From NCBI GenBank assembly GCA_026770575.1, contig MU657242.1:87951-151950 (forward strand): DNA of 64,000 bases, written 5' to 3'. The translations under genes were made by a program, and so were the position numbers. A model generated the notes under the pieces. That model saw only the letters and a program-made list of their open reading frames with translations, did not search any database and was not told where the DNA came from. How positions within the stretch are numbered: position 1 is the stretch's first letter; each line of letters starts with the position of its first letter. Origin of the DNA: Pelagophyceae sp. CCMP2097. Lineage: Eukaryota; Sar; Pelagophyceae. Shown here piece by piece: positions 22,004 through 32,020 of this stretch.

Positions 22004-23585
22004 TCACAGTTTTACCACCAGCGGCAGCACGGCGCAGAGGATGCCGAGCAGCTACGCGAGACGCGTCGGCATTTCGACCACGCCCCGACGGGACGGAACG
22101 GCCCTTGGACGAGAGGGAGGATTTGGAAACAGCACGAAAGAAGGATTTGAAAACCACGATAAGGAAGGATTTGATCGCACCATATTTTCCAAGCAGTGCG
22201 TGCGCTTGCGAAGCCGCGAGACCGTGGCGTGGAACATGCCGATGGACGCCTAAAGGGCGTGTGCGGCCTCCGCCGACGCATCCCCTCTGCGTTGACGCAT
22301 CCCTCTGCGTGTACTCACGAGGCCGAGAATACCGAGGACGCGGACGAGCATAAACGCCGCGTCGTCTTCGTAGAGCCCAAAGAAGCCGCCGCGCTCGAGG
22401 CCCGAATCGACGAAGCGAAAACGCCGCGCCAGGAGAGCGGGCCTGGACGAGAGCGTCGGAGGCGGAATGTCGACGAGAAAGGATCACGGGCCGTCCAACA
22501 CGGTGGCCCTCACAGCGTCGCGGCCGCGGCATAGCAGACGACGACCTTCCCCGCACGCGCGTCCCGCTGAAGGCGCGGGGCTTGGAGTTGCAGTTCCTAA
22601 GAATGAGAAGAGTCAAGACTTGATACTCACCAATGACAAGAAGCAGACGGACCTCGGTCATCATCACCCCCACAAAAAACTTCGGGTACCGAGACATCGT
22701 CTCGATGACCACCTCCGCGTCCGCCCGGCAAAGGCCCTTGTGCCTACGGGAGCGCGTGCGGGGCGGTCTTCGGTCTTCGCCTGGCCCGTCGACGGAGTAC
22801 GCACGTGTAGAGGCCAACCATTTCCTCCCTTTCCCCTTGCTCGTAATTCTCCAGCTCCCACGCCTCGCGCGCGTACTCGCGCTCGTAATGGCGCGCATAC
22901 CACATCTCGCCGCAGCCTAGAGGGGCGAGTCGAGAAAGATCGTCGTACGCCACCACGCAGTGGCACGCATAGGACCATGTGACGCCACCATGCAGCGGCA
23001 TGCCCAGGGGCCGACGCACGTTGTCGAAAGCCGTATGCGACGCCTCCCGCGCCGCCAAGGACGAGGACCTGTTTAAACAGTGTTTTTGTTCGAGTCCTCG
23101 GGGCGGCGACGTTCGAGCCGAGTCCTCGGGGCGAGCGATTCGAGCCGAGTCCTCGGGGCGAGCGAGGCCCGCATTCGAAGGGACGCGGGGGCTACCGCTC
23201 GGAGCGCCGTCTCGGCGTCGACGCCGAGGGCGCAGAGTGTGCTTGCGCACATGATTGTGGCGCAAGAACCTAGACGCGGCGCATGAACGCATAAACGCCT
23301 AAACGCCTAAACGCCTTAACGCCCATAAACCCCCAAAGGCCCCTGAAATGCCGCAAAGGCGCACCCGCCGTCGCGGCCTCGACTTGCTCGCCGAGGATGT
23401 GCATCGCTTGGCCGCTACACGCGCGCGTCGGCGTGGCCATCGGGGGAACACCGTCGAAATGATGGGACGCACCTGACATGGCCGTCTTCGTAGAAATTGG
23501 GCAGGACGGCGTGGGCGCGCTTCGACTCCTCCGAGTCGAGGTTTTCGAAGGCCTCCGCCGTCTTCGAACTCCGGTCCCCGTCCAT
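22004..23585 (-). CDS. VIT/CCC1-family vacuolar iron (metal) transporter-like protein
   Basis: CCC1/VIT1 proteins export Fe2+ or Mn2+ into vacuoles. ATG at 23585 gives MDGDRSSKTAEAFENLDSEE. Later exons contain a Glu/Arg-rich cytosolic helix pair (EREYAREAWELENYEQGERE, then EMVGLY) and DAEVVIETMSRYPKFFVGVM, joined by a GAG|GTCCG / TTCTTAG| intron (about 22590-22665) to give MMTEELQLQAP. This is the VIT metal-binding-domain pattern (E..RE..E.en...E..Em, MMxEELgL). Downstream exons are GFFGLYEDDAAFMLVRVLG, ASIGMFHATVSRLRKR and the final helix LLGILCAVLPLVVKL, with TGA at 22004. The first TM pair of classical VIT proteins is not obvious, so this could be a divergent relative. It is divergent from histone H3 (486 bp between starts). 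Confidence 0.6.
23086..23175. repeat. ~29-bp tandem repeat in VIT-like gene intron
   Basis: Three copies of a unit containing TTCGAGCCGAGTCCTCGGGG plus a short spacer, between two short coding exons on the minus strand. Confidence 0.75.
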
Positions 23586-24070
23586 GCTGGCCGCGCGCGA
23601 TGCCTTTAGGGAAGCCTGTATTTGCACACAAATTGGCTATGAGAAAGGCGCCGTAGGAAAAGCGGCGGCGCGGCAAGCGTCCCGGGCCGGCGCGCGCGTC
23701 TTGCGCGGGAGCGGTGCGCCTCATTCTTCGCGACGGCAGATCGCTCCCCTTTCGATTTTTTTTTCTCAACGCGATGTCGGAAGAACGCGCACCGACGTCG
23801 CGCGGAAAATGTTGATCGCCAGCCAGAGCACGCGCAAAAGTAAACGACAGAGAAAGCGCGGCAAGCAAACAAAAGGTGCGCGCCCGCGCCGCCGCCGGGG
23901 GCGCCGTCCGTCCGGGAGCGGCGCGGGGGCCGCCGCGCGCGCGCGCCGCGCGGGCCGCCGCCCGCCCCCGCCCCCCCCCCGCGGCGGGAGAAAAAAAACA
24001 GTTGGTGCTTCTACGAACTGAAAAAACAGTTGGCGCTTCGATTTCGAAATCGCGCCGTCGGTCGTAGGTC

Positions 24071-24625
24071 ATGGCCCGCACGAAGCAGACGGCGCGCAAG
24101 TCGACGGGCGGCAAGGCCCCCCGCAAGCAGCTGGCCACCAAGGCGGCGCGCAAGTCGGCGCCCACGGCCGGCGGCGTCAAGAAGCCGCACCGCTACCGCC
24201 CGGGCACCGTCGCTCTCCGTGCGTCCTCTTTGGATTGGGGCAGGCCTGCCGTCGCTTCTTCCCGAAACCCGACTCGTCTCCGCAGGCGAGATCCGCAAGT
24301 ACCAAAAGTCGACGGAGCTCCTCATCCGCAAGCTACCCTTCCAGCGGTGCGTTTCGTTGATGTGTCTCCCCGCCTCTCCGCGCGGCGTCTCCCCGCCTCT
24401 CCGCGTTCAACCGCCTCCCATAGGCTGGTGCGCGAGATTGCGCAGGACTTCAAGACTGACCTGCGCTTCCAGTCCACCGCCATCCTCGCCCTGCAGGAGG
24501 CCTCGGAGGCGTACCTCGTCGGCCTCTTCGAGGACACCAACTTGTGCGCCATCCACGCCAAGCGCGTCACCATCATGCCCAAGGACATCCAGCTCGCGCG
24601 CCGCATCCGCGGCGAGCGCGCGTAA
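24071..24625 (+). CDS. Histone H3 (H3.3-like), three exons
   Basis: The exons are 24071-24218, 24286-24346 and 24424-24625, with donors GTGCGT and acceptors CCGCAG and CCATAG. They total 411 nt, giving 136 residues plus TAA. The tail is canonical ([20 protein letters not shown]), including K4, K9, K27 and K36. The fold ends with the usual [12 protein letters not shown]. Residues around positions 87-90 (STAIL) and the SEAY that follows resemble replication-independent H3.3 rather than H3.1. Together with the introns, this argues for a constitutively expressed variant. Residues 29-33 read APTAG instead of APATG/APSTG. It forms the nucleosome core with H4, H2A and H2B. The promoter side (23880-24060) has long C and G runs. 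Confidence 0.97.
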   Translation: MARTKQTARKSTGGKAPRKQLATKAARKSAPTAGGVKKPHRYRPGTVALRASSLDWGRPAVASSRNPTRLRRRDPQVPKVDGAPHPQATLPAVRFVDVSPRLSARRLPASPRSTASHRLVREIAQDFKTDLRFQSTAILALQEASEAYLVGLFEDTNLCAIHAKRVTIMPKDIQLARRIRGERA

Positions 24626-25072
24626 AGAGACCGTCCTCTGGCTGAACGTGCTCGCGGGGCGCCCCTCGGCGGGCGCCTCCAACCTCCACCTGCCCCACCC
24701 CGCAACCCCCGACCACCTCACCTCTACAGCCCCGGCCATGCCGAGGCGTCACCCCAAATAATGTAAACATAATTATACCCCAAGCCCTCGTGATGCGGGT
24801 CCCGTCGAAGTGGCGAGAGAAGTTCGACACAAGATTCACTGAGCAGAACGATTCAGGGAGTACGAATCGATTCACTGAGCAGAACACCGACCCGAGACCC
24901 CGCGCCCGCCAGAGTCGCGACGAATGAATGGCAGGCGTCTGAATAAATTGCATTGGGCTGCCGGGGTCTCGGCGCGGATTCTCGCGCGCAGTGGTGGGCG
25001 CGGCGGCGTTTTTGCGCGGCGCGTGGTCGTGTGGTTTCGTCGTTTTTGCGATTGGCGGCGAAAGTGGCGGCG

Positions 25073-28000
25073 TCAGTGCGAGTCCGACGGCGCGACGATG
25101 GCCGAAGGCGGCTTCTCCATCTCGCCTACGAGCGTAGTTGTCTCTAGGTTTCACTCTAGACGGTCGAAAGGCACTCCCGCCCTTGGTGGCCGTTTCCGGG
25201 TTTTGCCTTTCGATTCGACACGGTTTCGTACACGCCCACATAATCACGCAGTTCTCGTCGTCGACCGAGGACCGCGAGTTGACGTACAGAATCGCCGGCG
25301 CGGCGGCCTGGATGCCGTTGAAGTTTGTGGCGCCGGCGAGCGTGTACGCGCCAAAGTGCGGGAACAGCAGCCAGTCGCCTGGAGAGCGGGGGTTTCGACG
25401 GTTCCACTCGAGGCATACTCTAAAAGGCATACTGTATCGACGGCGTTCCTCACCGACTCGGAGCTGCGGCAGCATGACGTCCTTGAAGACGCAGTCCATC
25501 GAGTCGCACGTGGGACCGAAGACGGTCGAGCGGATGAGGGCCGTGCTCTCCATCGGAGGAAGCGTCCTAGAGGGGCGGGTTTCCGAATTCGACAGCTCGC
25601 GAGGCACGTTTGGCAATGGGCCCCCTTTCCGGCCCGTCAAAGGACGATTTGGCTTGCCTGATTTCAGGCTTGGCAAGCGATTGGGAAATGGGCCCTTTTC
25701 GGTTTCCAAGCTTGCCTCTTCGCAGACGCCGCTCCCGCACGGCCCCGGCACGAGCCAGGCGCGGGGCTTGGCCCCGTCGTAGACGACGCAGTTGAACGAG
25801 CCGTAAAGGCCGTCGGAGATGAGATAGTCGCAGACGTCCTCGGCGCGGACCTATTTTGCGGTCAAGCGACGGTACAATGACGGTAATCTGGGCAAATGAG
25901 GGTCGCGACCGTGCGTCGCAGACGACGGCCACGACAATGGGCATGGTCCAAGCCTCTGGCTCTTCGAAGTTGCCGGTCCGCGTTTGCCGGAACGACGCTG
26001 GCAATCACCTCGGCCGCGGCCACCTCCGCAGGCCCGACGGGCCCGACGGGCCCGCCCGCCGCCGCGGAAGTCGTGCGCTTCTCCACGCGGTTGCGCACCG
26101 AGTGCACCTAGCGGAGCGAGTTTGCGTGACGCGTGGCGGTTGAAGGCAGCTCCGGAATCGTAACTCCGCGTCTCCCCTTAGTCGCTTCAATGAGCCTCTG
26201 GCGGCCCCGGACGCGGCGTTGTACGTGGCAGGCCAAGTGCATCGACGCCTCGGCGAAGTAGCGGCCCGGCTCGGCGATGACCTAAACACGTACGTACGCG
26301 CAGCCATATCACACGACGGCCCGGAGCGTTCGGGCCCCGTACGACGATCATCGGGCTGCCTCAGGGACAGAATAGCCCCCCGCCGGTTGTACAACGATCT
26401 CGGGCAGAATCCCCCCCCTGCTCCGCTCGTCCACGACACGCGTCGATACGTGCATATTCTCCCCCCCGATGGATTCACCTTCAGCGTTTCAAAGTACGGC
26501 GTCTTCTCGCCGAAGAACGTGTCCAGCGCCTCATTGATGTTCGCCGGGATGTCGGAGACCATGGACTGGACAATGCCGTTGGAGTTGAAGCGTCCCGTGA
26601 AGCCGCCGCCGATGTCGAGGAGAGTGAAGGCAAAGCCCAACGAGGCAGCAATGTCAAAGGCCGACCTCGCCGCGCGAATCGCCTCGTAAAACGCCCCGCC
26701 CGACCGCGCGAGAGACCCGACGTGGAACGAAACGCCGACGACAGCCAAGCCCAGGGCGCGCGCGTGCTCCATGAGGGGTTCGTATTCGTCCTCATTGGCG
26801 CCGTACTTGATCCCAAACGAAATCCCGGCGTGCGGGTCGTCGGCGCGGATGCGCAGCACCTGCAAGAGCGGGGGTGACGGTCGACATCGTCGCCTCCCAA
26901 AGTTCGGGTTTTCCGACGCTTGCCCGAAGCGCCGCGCCTCACGCATCCGGCGTGCGGGTGCCACTTTGCAATCTTGTCCAGCTCGCAGACCGAGTCGAAC
27001 CTGCGTTTTCAAGGCGTTTTCTGGTGGTCAGATGCATCTCCAGACGCACGTAGTAAGTTTGACATCTTTAGCTGCAGCGAAGCGGATGTCGTGGGGCCGC
27101 TTGGCCGGGTGCGCGAAGATGATGCGGTCCGGGCTGACGCCGGCGTTGAGGACGAGGTCGATCTCCACCTTCTCCAAGGTTCAAAGGGGGTTTCCCATAG
27201 GGGGTTGCCTGGCAATGCCGACTGACGGCAGACAGAATACCCACGCACCGCAGACGCGCAATCGAAGCCGCATCCGTTGGCCGCGAGGACGTCGACGACG
27301 GCCGGCATCGGCGAGCACCTCGGAGCGCGTCGACGGGGGAGACGCGCGCACGTCGAGGCGAACGACGTTGGCTCACAACGACATTTTGGCTCACAACGAC
27401 GGCACAAAGGGCAAATGTTGGTTTAAAACGCACTTCACGGCGTAGAACGGCGTCACCCTGGGCATGGCGTGGTGCCATGCGTCGTACAAGCGCTGGACGT
27501 TTCCGAGGTCCATAATATAGAAGGAGTCATCAACGTCCTCGTGCGCGATGTAAGCAGTAGCCAGCTCTGTAATCGCCAGAGGGCCGCCGGCCTGGATCTG
27601 GCGGCAGCCGTACTTGGCGTAGACCTCGTCCGCGGCGGCGGAATCCGCCTTTTCGTCATCAATCACCTACGTCGGAGAGGCGCGCATAGAGGCGGTTTTG
27701 AAGCGTGAGAAAATGCAACCGGTTCTCGCAGACGCCGTATCCCACCGTCAGCTCGGCCAGCGAGAGGGGCTCCTCGGTCGGCATCCTGGACATTTCTAAC
27801 ATGCCCTCCATCAGGTCCTCGTTGGCGTAGAGGTCGTACATCTTCTCAAGCGTGGAGTCGATCAAGTCCTTGTCGACGAACGGAACTTCATCGATGAAGA
27901 TGTCACCGACAGAGACGTCGACGACCTAATGATCAGGCTGCGACACCACGCCACGGGCGTTCCGAAGTCTCGAAGATACCCGGTACCCGGAGCCAAAGGT

Positions 28001-28532
28001 TCCCCGCAGTCTCGCGTCCCCGGAGATCCTTGGAGGTCCCCGCAGTCTCGGCCTCCGCTCCTGCGCCCCTCTCGCTGGGTCGTTTACCTGGTCGTCGATT
28101 CGCTTCGAGTGGTCTTCCACGTCCACGAGCTCTTCCGGGTCAAAGTATTCCGAAGTATGGATATCCTCCGCCAGCACGTGCGAGATCACGATGCCCGCGC
28201 CCATCTCCGTCGCGCCGGCGACGTAGCCGTCATTCTCAAGGTCGGCGGAGACCTGTAGCGGGGGCGTTTGCGCGGGACGGCCGAACCCAAAAATGCAAAT
28301 TGAGGCGTCTGGAAGGACCGTTCTCGGAAGGGCCTTTCTCGGCATCGTCGGGATTGCCCCCCCGCCACCTCTGAAAGCCTCTGGGCCCTTTCGGGCCTTG
28401 CCACGCGTGCCACGGGTGTCAAAAGTGTGGAAACGCACCACGTACAACGACCGGTCATCCTCTAAGTTCACCTCGCGCTCCTCGCACGCGGACGCCGACC
28501 GCGCGCGCGCGGGCGTCGCCGGGTCCGACGGC
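25073..28532 (-). CDS. Ornithine decarboxylase (PLP-dependent fold-III) with N-terminal extension
   Basis: ODC decarboxylates ornithine to putrescine, the first committed step of polyamine synthesis. The catalytic domain is spread over about nine exons. It shows FYAVKC (PLP lysine, 27440), ANGCGFDCAS (27270), VSFHVGS (26720, PLP-stacking His), DIGGGF (26605, phosphate loop), EPGRYFAEAS (26265), the SDGLYGSFNCVVYDG block (25800) and FGPTCDSMDCV with the catalytic Cys (25500), then GDWLLFPHFGAYT. The start chosen is ATG 28532. About 180 residues precede the ODC fold (VRFHTFD; GAGIVISHVLAEDIH; YDLYANEDLMEGML). An 80-bp GTGGGATAC...CGTAG intron links ELT to VIDDEKADSA, so they appear to be one gene, but two genes cannot be excluded. 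The last exon (MEKPPSAIVAPSDSH, TGA at 25073) is inferred. All key residues are present, so the enzyme is probably active. Confidence 0.85.
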
Positions 28533-29619
28533 ATGGCTACCGAGGAAGCGGCGGGCCGATGAAGGCGAGCTAGCTGGATCGGAGCAAGAAGGCACTTTGG
28601 CGACGTCACGAATGGCCTTTTTTTCCGACTCGAGCGGCCGCAAGGGCCCCGCGCGGCCCCCAAAGGCCTCGGAAGCGCGCAAACGCCGCGGGGGGGCGGG
28701 GGCGCCTTGGGTCAACGCGCGGGCGAGGCCGGGGCCGCGGCAAGGGCGCAGAGGCCGAGATTCGAAAAAGGGCGTGCACGACCTACAAGGGACCACGACA
28801 GGGGCCACGACCCGCCGACGCCCGGCGGCCGCCGCGCACGGACACGGGTGATGTCGCTGCGAGGCTCCGGGGGCGCCTCGACTCGGACGCATCCACCGTG
28901 ACGACCGGGCGCGCGACGCACGGCCGCGCGACGACCGGGCGCGCGACGACCGGGCGAGCTGCCACCCGCGGCGGGGGCCGAGGCCGTTCCCGGACCCGGA
29001 GCACGGCTTTCACCGACGGAGGAGTGTCGTCAAGGAAGATTCTCTGCAGACGTGTTCCCTCGCCCGGTTTCGTCGCGGAGACCCGCCGCCGAGGCCTGGA
29101 CGGCACAGACGTGTCGGCCCGTGGCCGCGCGCGCCCTCGAGGGTCCTCCTCGAACTGGCCGTAGCGTCGCACACGCAACTTTCGGGAGAAAGTAACTTGA
29201 GGAAATCCTACACGAGTCGAAGTGTTCCTATTCAGGTCCCTTCTCGGGCATCTATTTCATCTATCCGAGATTCAGAATAGATCACAATTTCGCGGGGCAC
29301 CGGCGTGCGCAAGGAGGACGCGAGTGGGATGACCACGTTCAGTTTCCTCTCCTACGACTATCACTTGAGCCGGATGTCGTCAAAACACGCATCGTGGACC
29401 CTTCTTGGGCATTCCGGCAGCAACGATCACAACGAGGCCCGTCCGTCGGCGTTCCGTGGGAGGCCACTCGCGGGGGGGTAGAATGGTCCAAGAGGACCCC
29501 CCTCCTAATGCGGCAGTAAGGCCATCCTGCTGCCTGCGGCGTACCGGAACGCCTCTTCGTGATACGTCGCCCAGAAAGAGGATTCTCGCAGCCGGCGGAG
29601 GCCCGCGGGTCCCGCACCT
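28533..29619. other. Intergenic, no supported gene
   Basis: Very GC-rich upstream region of the ODC gene. Between 28903 and 28966 there are about four copies of a 15-bp unit, GACCGGGCGCGCGAC. From about 29175 the composition becomes less GC-rich. Open frames give only Arg/Pro-rich translations. The promoter of ODC should be within the first few hundred bases, but no motif can be assigned. Confidence 0.4.
28903..28966. repeat. 15-bp GC-rich tandem repeat (GACCGGGCGCGCGAC)
   Basis: Four near-identical head-to-tail copies in the intergenic region, one with a substituted GACGCACGGCCGCGC unit. Confidence 0.7.
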
Positions 29620-29780
29620 CGGCGGCACCGTGCCGTCTCCCGACTCGAACGACCATGCGCATCGGGGATCATCCGTTATGGGAACAGGGAGCCTTTCCGC
29701 GTCACGCGGCACGCGCCGCCGCGAGGAACGCCCCGAGGCGTTCGACCTCCGTCGCGGCGCCGGCGTGCCCCTTGGCTACC
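29620..29780. repeat. Duplicated 160-bp segment, copy at the 3' end of the MYND-RING-Sel1 gene
   Basis: This segment, which covers the last 26 codons and the 3' flank of the gene at 29702, is repeated in the same orientation at about 30958-31119, just beyond the other end of that gene, with roughly 90% identity by eye. Confidence 0.8.
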
Positions 29781-30742
29781 GCGAGCTTGAAGAGGCGCAT
29801 GGCCTCGTCGAGGTCCCACGGCACGCCGTGGCCGTTTGCGTAACACGCGCCGAGGTAGTAAAGCGCCTTTGCGTGGCCCTGTGCGCCTGCGAGGCGCCAC
29901 CACCGCGCGGCCTCGTCGTACGACTGCGCCACGCCCTTTCCTTCGTAGAAGAGGAAGCCGAGACAGTATTGCGCATGAGGAAATCCTTGCTCGGCTGCGC
30001 GTCGGTACCACAGCGCGGCGGCCTTGAAGTCGATCTTGACGCCGTAGCCGCTCTCGTGGCAAATTCCCAGTCGCGACTGAGCTTCTAGATGTCCTTGCGC
30101 CGCAGCGCCCTCGTAGAGCTGGACCGCCCGCTTTAAATTCTGCTGGAGTCCCATGCCACCATGATGGTACTCGCTACCGAGCATGATCTGCGCCTCGGCG
30201 TTGCCCTTGTCCACGTGCTTCTGCATCCGGCGCAGCCTCTCGGCGTCCGACTCGCAGGGCGGCGATCGGCAGAGCGGGCACCGCAAGTCGTGCTGCCGGC
30301 ACTTGACGTTGCAGTCCGTGCAAATCCTCTTGCAGCAGCACTCGTAGAAAGTTTGGTTTTCAGCTTCGAGTGGAAGCGCGTCCAGGCAGATGGCACAAGT
30401 GCCGCCGCGCCAGTCCGGCGCGTCGTCGCTTGGCGCGCTGGCCTCTGCCGTCTTTGCCGCCCGAACAGCCGATAAGCGCGCCTTGGAACCGTCCGCTGGC
30501 GAAGCGTCCTCGACGATGGCCGGCGCCTCCTTGGGCTTCTTTGCCGGCATGAGCGCATCCAAGAGGCGGTCCTGGAAGTCGGCGGCCATCTGCTTGCAAG
30601 CCTTGTTGTGCCCTCGTTTCCAGTCGACGACCTGGCACTTTTTGGAGCAGTAGTGGCGCGACTTGCAGAGCGTGCAGTGCTTGCCACCCGGCGCATCGCA
30701 GACGCAGCAGGGCTTCGGGGCGACGGCCGGCGGCTCGGCCAT
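29702..30742 (-). CDS. MYND finger - RING-like - Sel1-repeat protein (346 aa)
   Basis: A single exon with ATG at 30742. Residues 11-50 form a MYND zinc finger (CCVCDAPGGKHCTLC, SRHYCSKKCQ, then H and C). Residues about 114-160 form a second Cys-rich module (CAICLDALP, ECCCKRICTDC, CRQHDLRCPLC) like a RING finger. From about residue 170 there are five Sel1 repeats (AEAQIMLGSEYHHGGMG; AQGHLEAQSRLG; YRRAAEQGFPHAQYCLG; GAQGHAKALYYLG). MYND fingers bind proline-rich peptides and Sel1 repeats are alpha-solenoid adaptors. A RING-like module would suggest ubiquitin ligase activity, as an inference. Close relatives at 51515 and 47125 lack the RING-like block. Such MYND/Sel1 proteins are strongly expanded in algal stramenopiles. 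Confidence 0.85.
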   Translation of the reverse strand: MAEPPAVAPKPCCVCDAPGGKHCTLCKSRHYCSKKCQVVDWKRGHNKACKQMAADFQDRLLDALMPAKKPKEAPAIVEDASPADGSKARLSAVRAAKTAEASAPSDDAPDWRGGTCAICLDALPLEAENQTFYECCCKRICTDCNVKCRQHDLRCPLCRSPPCESDAERLRRMQKHVDKGNAEAQIMLGSEYHHGGMGLQQNLKRAVQLYEGAAAQGHLEAQSRLGICHESGYGVKIDFKAAALWYRRAAEQGFPHAQYCLGFLFYEGKGVAQSYDEAARWWRLAGAQGHAKALYYLGACYANGHGVPWDLDEAMRLFKLAVAKGHAGAATEVERLGAFLAAARAA

Positions 30743-30957
30743 CGATCCCGGAGGGTCGGCGAGGCCCGATGCGCCTCGCGGACCTCCTCAACGAGGCGCA
30801 CTTAGCGCACCGTCAATACGACGATGCAACCCGGCTTGATACATTATTGTAAAGCAAAACCTCGAGATCTCTCGAAGAACTTGGAAGTCACTTGGGAGTT
30901 CTTGGGAGTGTTTCTTCGCTTCAAGTTTGAGGTGCTTGTCGAGACGGGCAGGCCTCG

Positions 30958-31119
30958 CTCCTCGGGGCACCCGTGCCGCCTCCCGGCTCGAACGGACATG
31001 CGCATCGGGGATCATCCATTATGGGAACGGGGCGCCCTTCCGCGTCACGCGGCGCGCGCCGCCGCGAGGAACGCCCCGAGGCGTTCGACCTCCGTCGCGG
31101 CGCCGGCGTGCCCCTTGGC
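30958..31119. repeat. Truncated duplicate of the 3' end of the MYND-RING-Sel1 gene
   Basis: Read on the minus strand it gives KGHAGAATEVERLGAFLA-like residues, then a stop, as in the gene at 29702. Similarity ends abruptly near 31119, within a codon run of the Sel1 gene, so it is a dead fragment. Confidence 0.75.
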
Positions 31120-32020
31120 CGGGCCGGGCTGTCTGGCTCCCGCCCTCTGACAGCGAGAGCCGGTCGACGGAGGCCGCCCGCCTCGAGGGAGCCGCGAGCC
31201 GCGCCCGGGGTATTGCGTACTCGGTTGAAGGCCTGCTACGACGGACCGACGCGGTGGGTGCGACGGCGCACGGCGAGGCAGACCGACGCACCGCGCTGAT
31301 CCGTGCGCTGCGCTTCGGAGCTTATGGGCCGTTTAGGAGTGTACGTGCCGCTGCGCTTGAAGGCCGCATCCGAGGCACTCGGGCCGCACCGGTATACCGA
31401 GCGCCTTGCACGCCAGAGCCGAAACGACGGGCACCTCCGTCGTCGTGGACCGCCCCGAGGATGCGCGGAGTTCTTCCAGCGTAGAGTCGAGCGGCCGCCA
31501 AGCCGACGCGCCCAAATTGCATGGCCGGGCCCGGCGAATCGTGCCACGTCAAGGACCTTGGTCGTGGTCGACGACGGGATGCGTCCAGCCCGTCGATGAC
31601 GAGAATATGATGACTCGTACAGCCGCGCATCCAGCGCGTCCCGTCGACGGCCCGGCACTCGATAATCCGGACGTTCTTGGATCGACGTCGTCTATCCAGT
31701 GAGTCCACCGGCCGCCACGGTGGCCCGGAGCCTTGAAGCCGCGCACGCCGGCCCCCGTCCAAGGCTCTGGTCCACGGCGGGCATCGCGGAGTTTTGAATA
31801 TGCCGTCGCGGCGCAGGTCCGCCACCGGGGCAATCCGAACGGGGGGCTCTTCGACCGGGGGCCGTCCCAACGACGCTCAAACGACGCTCCGACGAGGGAC
31901 AGTGGCCACCGCGGCACTCGGGTACCTGGCCGCGCGCCACGCCTGCCTCGACGCGCCGCGACCTACGCAAACGTCAGCCAGAACCCAGCAGCGCCCCGAG
32001 GGCAAGTGTAAAAAATGTGT
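31120..32020. other. No recognised gene
   Basis: About 900 bp between the truncated Sel1 duplicate and the metallophosphoesterase stop. One minus-strand frame reads ECRAVDGTRWMRGCTSHH around 31600-31660 but shows no family I know and no adjoining exons. I leave it uncalled. Confidence 0.35.

Noticed and set aside
23880..24060. Gene or RNA in the very GC-rich stretch before histone H3
   Set aside because: Only homopolymer C/G runs and Arg/Ala/Pro translations. Best read as the H3 promoter/5' UTR.
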